Assembly: GCA_010671975.1 (NCBI GenBank)
Contig: JAAHIA010000267.1
Location: 1-6,967 of the forward strand
DNA length: 6,967 nucleotides
From: Leptolyngbya sp. SIO4C1
GTDB lineage: Bacteria > Cyanobacteriota > Cyanobacteriia > Phormidesmidales > Phormidesmidaceae
Direction: 5' to 3'
The position numbers and the translations under genes are program-made. This document shows, one piece after another, positions 5,521-6,967 of the stretch (its first letter is position 1; each line of letters opens with the position of its first letter). Below the pieces are notes generated by a model. It was given only the letters and a program-made list of their open reading frames with translations. It did no database searches and had not been told where the DNA came from.

Positions 5521-5568
5521 TGTCATCTCTAATCTGACATGGGTCTGACATTGCTGACATATTTGTCA
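5521..5568. repeat. Array of five TGACA/TGTCA elements (candidate operator)
   Basis: TGTCA at 5521-5525 is followed by three direct copies of CTGACAT (5534-5540, 5545-5551, 5554-5560) and then TGTCA at 5564-5568. The outermost two are inverted relative to the middle three. The copies are spaced 11 and 9 bases, close to one helical turn. The last pair forms TGACA-TATT-TGTCA, a 14-bp perfect dyad. It sits between the divergent NfeD-like and NACHT genes, so it could serve either promoter. I know of no factor with this exact array. Confidence 0.6.
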
Positions 5569-5592
5569 AGTTTCACGTATGTAGGCCCGAGA

Positions 5593-5626
5593 TTAGCCTT
5601 TAGCTATGTCTTAAAAATGGCTAAAG
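5593..5626. repeat. Inverted repeat in the NACHT upstream region
   Basis: CTTTAGC at 5598-5604 pairs with GCTAAAG at 5620-5626 across 15 bases; the overlapping pair TTAGCC (5593-5598) and GGCTAA (5619-5624) is an alternative. There is no T-run of terminator type. It lies upstream of the predicted NACHT promoter and may be an operator or mere chance. Confidence 0.35.
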
Positions 5627-5677
5627 CACCATAAAAATTGCCGATTTCTGTAATGATTTCTTAGTATTTTCTGAAGC

Positions 5678-5705
5678 TAGACATCCTCTGATGGGATGAT
5701 ATAAA
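5678..5705 (+). promoter_or_regulatory. Sigma70-like promoter of the NACHT gene
   Basis: TAGACA (5678-5683, five of six matches to TTGACA) and TATAAA (5700-5705, five of six to TATAAT) are separated by 16 bases. Predicted transcription starts near 5712, leaving a leader of about 20 bases before the ATG at 5733. Confidence 0.5.
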
Positions 5706-5732
5706 GAAAGGGAGATGTCCCTGTGTTAGAAC

Positions 5733-6967
5733 ATGACCTCCCTTCCACCCGCCTTTCTGAAGAAAGTTGCTCAAGAGCATAATTTAAGCGAGTTTGAACA
5801 GGAAGCGTTCGTCGCCAAGTTTGCTGATCCTAAGAAAACGGATATTGTAGTCGCCAAAGAGATTAACATTTCTCGAGACCGATTCAGCAGTCGCATGTCG
5901 GGCGTTTATAAAAAGTTCAAAATTGAGGGTAAAGGACCAGGAAAAGCGCAGACACTGGTTTTTCAACTGCTAGAGCGCTACCAGAAGTCAAATGCGCCTG
6001 ACTATCTCACAATTGCGACTGACTTCATCAATCAGGCCGTGAGAAACATCAAGCCTAAGATTGAGCCAATGATCCAGGCCAACTGCGGTCTGATGCGGGT
6101 ACTAGACATGAGTTATCCGCTAGAAGTCAGAAAAATTTACACCGAGTTGAAGATCTTAGACCGGGTCAACTCCAATCGATACCTGTCTATTGCTGATCTG
6201 ATGCGAAACTTTGATCCTTGCTCAGATAAGTTCAACTCGATTGGGTTAGGAACTGCGGTTGGGGAGCGATTTTCTGGTATTGATCTTATCCAGCAGCAGC
6301 CCAAGCTAATGATCTTAGGTCGTCCGGGTGCCGGTAAAACCACATTTCTCAAATATGTAGCCGTTTCCTGCGTCCAGGACCGGCTGTTTCAAGAATACGT
6401 GCCGATTTTTGTGACGCTAAGACACTACTGCGAAAGAGCTAGAAATACTAGCTTGATTGACTATATCGTTGAGGAGCTAAGACAAGTCGCTATTGAGCCA
6501 GGAGAAATTTACAAGCTGCTAGAGTACGGCCGGGTAATCTTTTTGCTAGATGGTTTAGATGAAGTCAAAGAAACCTATAGCTGCCATATTTTACATGAAA
6601 TTCGTCAGCTGTCTCAGAAGTTTCATCGCAACCGCTTTTTGATTACCTGTCGACTAGCAGCGCAAGACTACGTCTTTGAGAAATTTACTGAAGTTGAAAT
6701 AGCCGACTTCAATCAAGAACAGATTAAAGCGTTTGCCGATAACTGGTTTACGCTAAAAGAAGATCCGCTCAAGGCAGAAAAAATTATTGCACATCTAGAA
6801 AATAATCAGCGGCTCCGAGAACTAGCCAACAATCCACTGCTGTTGACGTTGCTTTGCCTCGTGTTTGAAGAATCCGGCGATTTTCCTATCAATCGCTCAG
6901 AGCTCTATCAAGAAGGGCTAGACGTGCTGCTGAAGAAATGGGACGCAAGTCGCAATATTGAACGAGC
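5733..6967 (+). CDS. NACHT-domain STAND NTPase (partial, N-terminal 411 codons)
   Basis: The reading frame is open from ATG 5733 to the right edge; an in-frame TAG at 5727-5729 fixes this as the earliest possible start. Residues 1 to about 68 are helical and include DIVVAKEINISRDRFSSRMSGVYKKFKI, which looks like a helix-turn-helix of the kind seen at the N-termini of cyanobacterial STAND proteins. A linker of roughly 100 residues follows. The NACHT NTPase then shows Walker A GRPGAGKTTFLKY (196-208), Walker B VIFLLDGLDEV (268-278) with the NACHT-typical DGLDE, a sensor-like FLITCR (302-307) and NNPLLLTLLCLVF (366-378). All key NTPase residues are intact. The C-terminal part, which would carry the sensing repeats, is outside the window. 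Bacterial NACHT proteins include antiphage sensors, so defence is plausible, but a signalling or regulatory role is equally open. The gene is AT-richer than the Nit1C part. The Shine-Dalgarno is weak. Confidence 0.9.
   Translation, partial: MTSLPPAFLKKVAQEHNLSEFEQEAFVAKFADPKKTDIVVAKEINISRDRFSSRMSGVYKKFKIEGKGPGKAQTLVFQLLERYQKSNAPDYLTIATDFINQAVRNIKPKIEPMIQANCGLMRVLDMSYPLEVRKIYTELKILDRVNSNRYLSIADLMRNFDPCSDKFNSIGLGTAVGERFSGIDLIQQQPKLMILGRPGAGKTTFLKYVAVSCVQDRLFQEYVPIFVTLRHYCERARNTSLIDYIVEELRQVAIEPGEIYKLLEYGRVIFLLDGLDEVKETYSCHILHEIRQLSQKFHRNRFLITCRLAAQDYVFEKFTEVEIADFNQEQIKAFADNWFTLKEDPLKAEKIIAHLENNQRLRELANNPLLLTLLCLVFEESGDFPINRSELYQEGLDVLLKKWDASRNIER

Noticed and set aside
5564..5569. TTGACA on the minus strand as -35 box of the NfeD-like gene
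   Set aside because: No acceptable -10 hexamer lies 16-18 bases downstream, and the hexamer is part of the TGACA array.
5784..6352. Minus-strand open frames opposite the NACHT gene
   Set aside because: The plus-strand frame is open for over 1.2 kb with intact Walker motifs; these are shadows.
1..6967. tRNA or rRNA genes, CRISPR arrays, insertion sequences
   Set aside because: No cloverleaf, regularly spaced long repeats, transposase motifs or terminal inverted repeats were seen on reading both strands.

Overview
The window reads as cyanobacterial chromosome. Seven copies of the HIP1 octamer GCGATCGC lie between 209 and 4225. Each recognisable Nit1C protein is close to Synechocystis-type families (Sll0783, Nit6803/Sll0784), and the promoters match the cyanobacterial nitrogen regulator NtcA. 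The exact genus cannot be read from the sequence; a moderately high-GC cyanobacterium is a fair guess.

Region 1 (1-3585) is part of the conserved Nit1C nitrilase cluster, split into two divergent units. On the minus strand, reading leftward, come a Sll0783/MSMEG_0572-type nitrogen-starvation protein, a Nit6803-type nitrilase and the first 135 codons of an MSMEG_0568-type radical SAM enzyme. The window cuts the last gene exactly at the third cysteine of its cluster motif. On the plus strand lies an MSMEG_0569-type flavin-dependent oxidoreductase. The usual GNAT and AIR-synthase-like partners are not visible and would be expected left of the window. In Pseudomonas the Nit1C cluster is needed for growth on cyanide as nitrogen source, and in Synechocystis sll0783 is a nitrogen-starvation gene. 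Here each divergent promoter carries a perfect GTA-N8-TAC box followed 22 or 23 bases later by a TAN3T -10 box, the layout of an NtcA-activated promoter.

Region 2 (3586-4791) holds a GAF-LuxR transcription regulator on the same strand as the oxidoreductase. A third 14-mer of the same type sits just ahead of it. The three intergenic boxes share a tighter pattern, GTAGC-NN-CAG-M-TAC, which ties the regulator gene to the Nit1C promoters. Whether NtcA or the LuxR protein reads these boxes is open.

Region 3 (4884-5458, minus strand) is a two-gene unit: a short NfeD-domain (OB-fold) protein without a membrane anchor, followed 2 bases later by a 76-residue two-helix membrane protein.

Region 4 (5459-6967) starts with an intergenic stretch holding a striking array of five TGACA/TGTCA elements. 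Next come a sigma70-like promoter and a NACHT-type STAND NTPase, cut by the right edge. It has an N-terminal helix-turn-helix-like region and intact Walker A and B motifs. This gene is AT-richer than the Nit1C part and has no HIP1 sites. NACHT STAND proteins are associated with phage sensing and programmed responses in bacteria, so it is a candidate accessory or defence gene.
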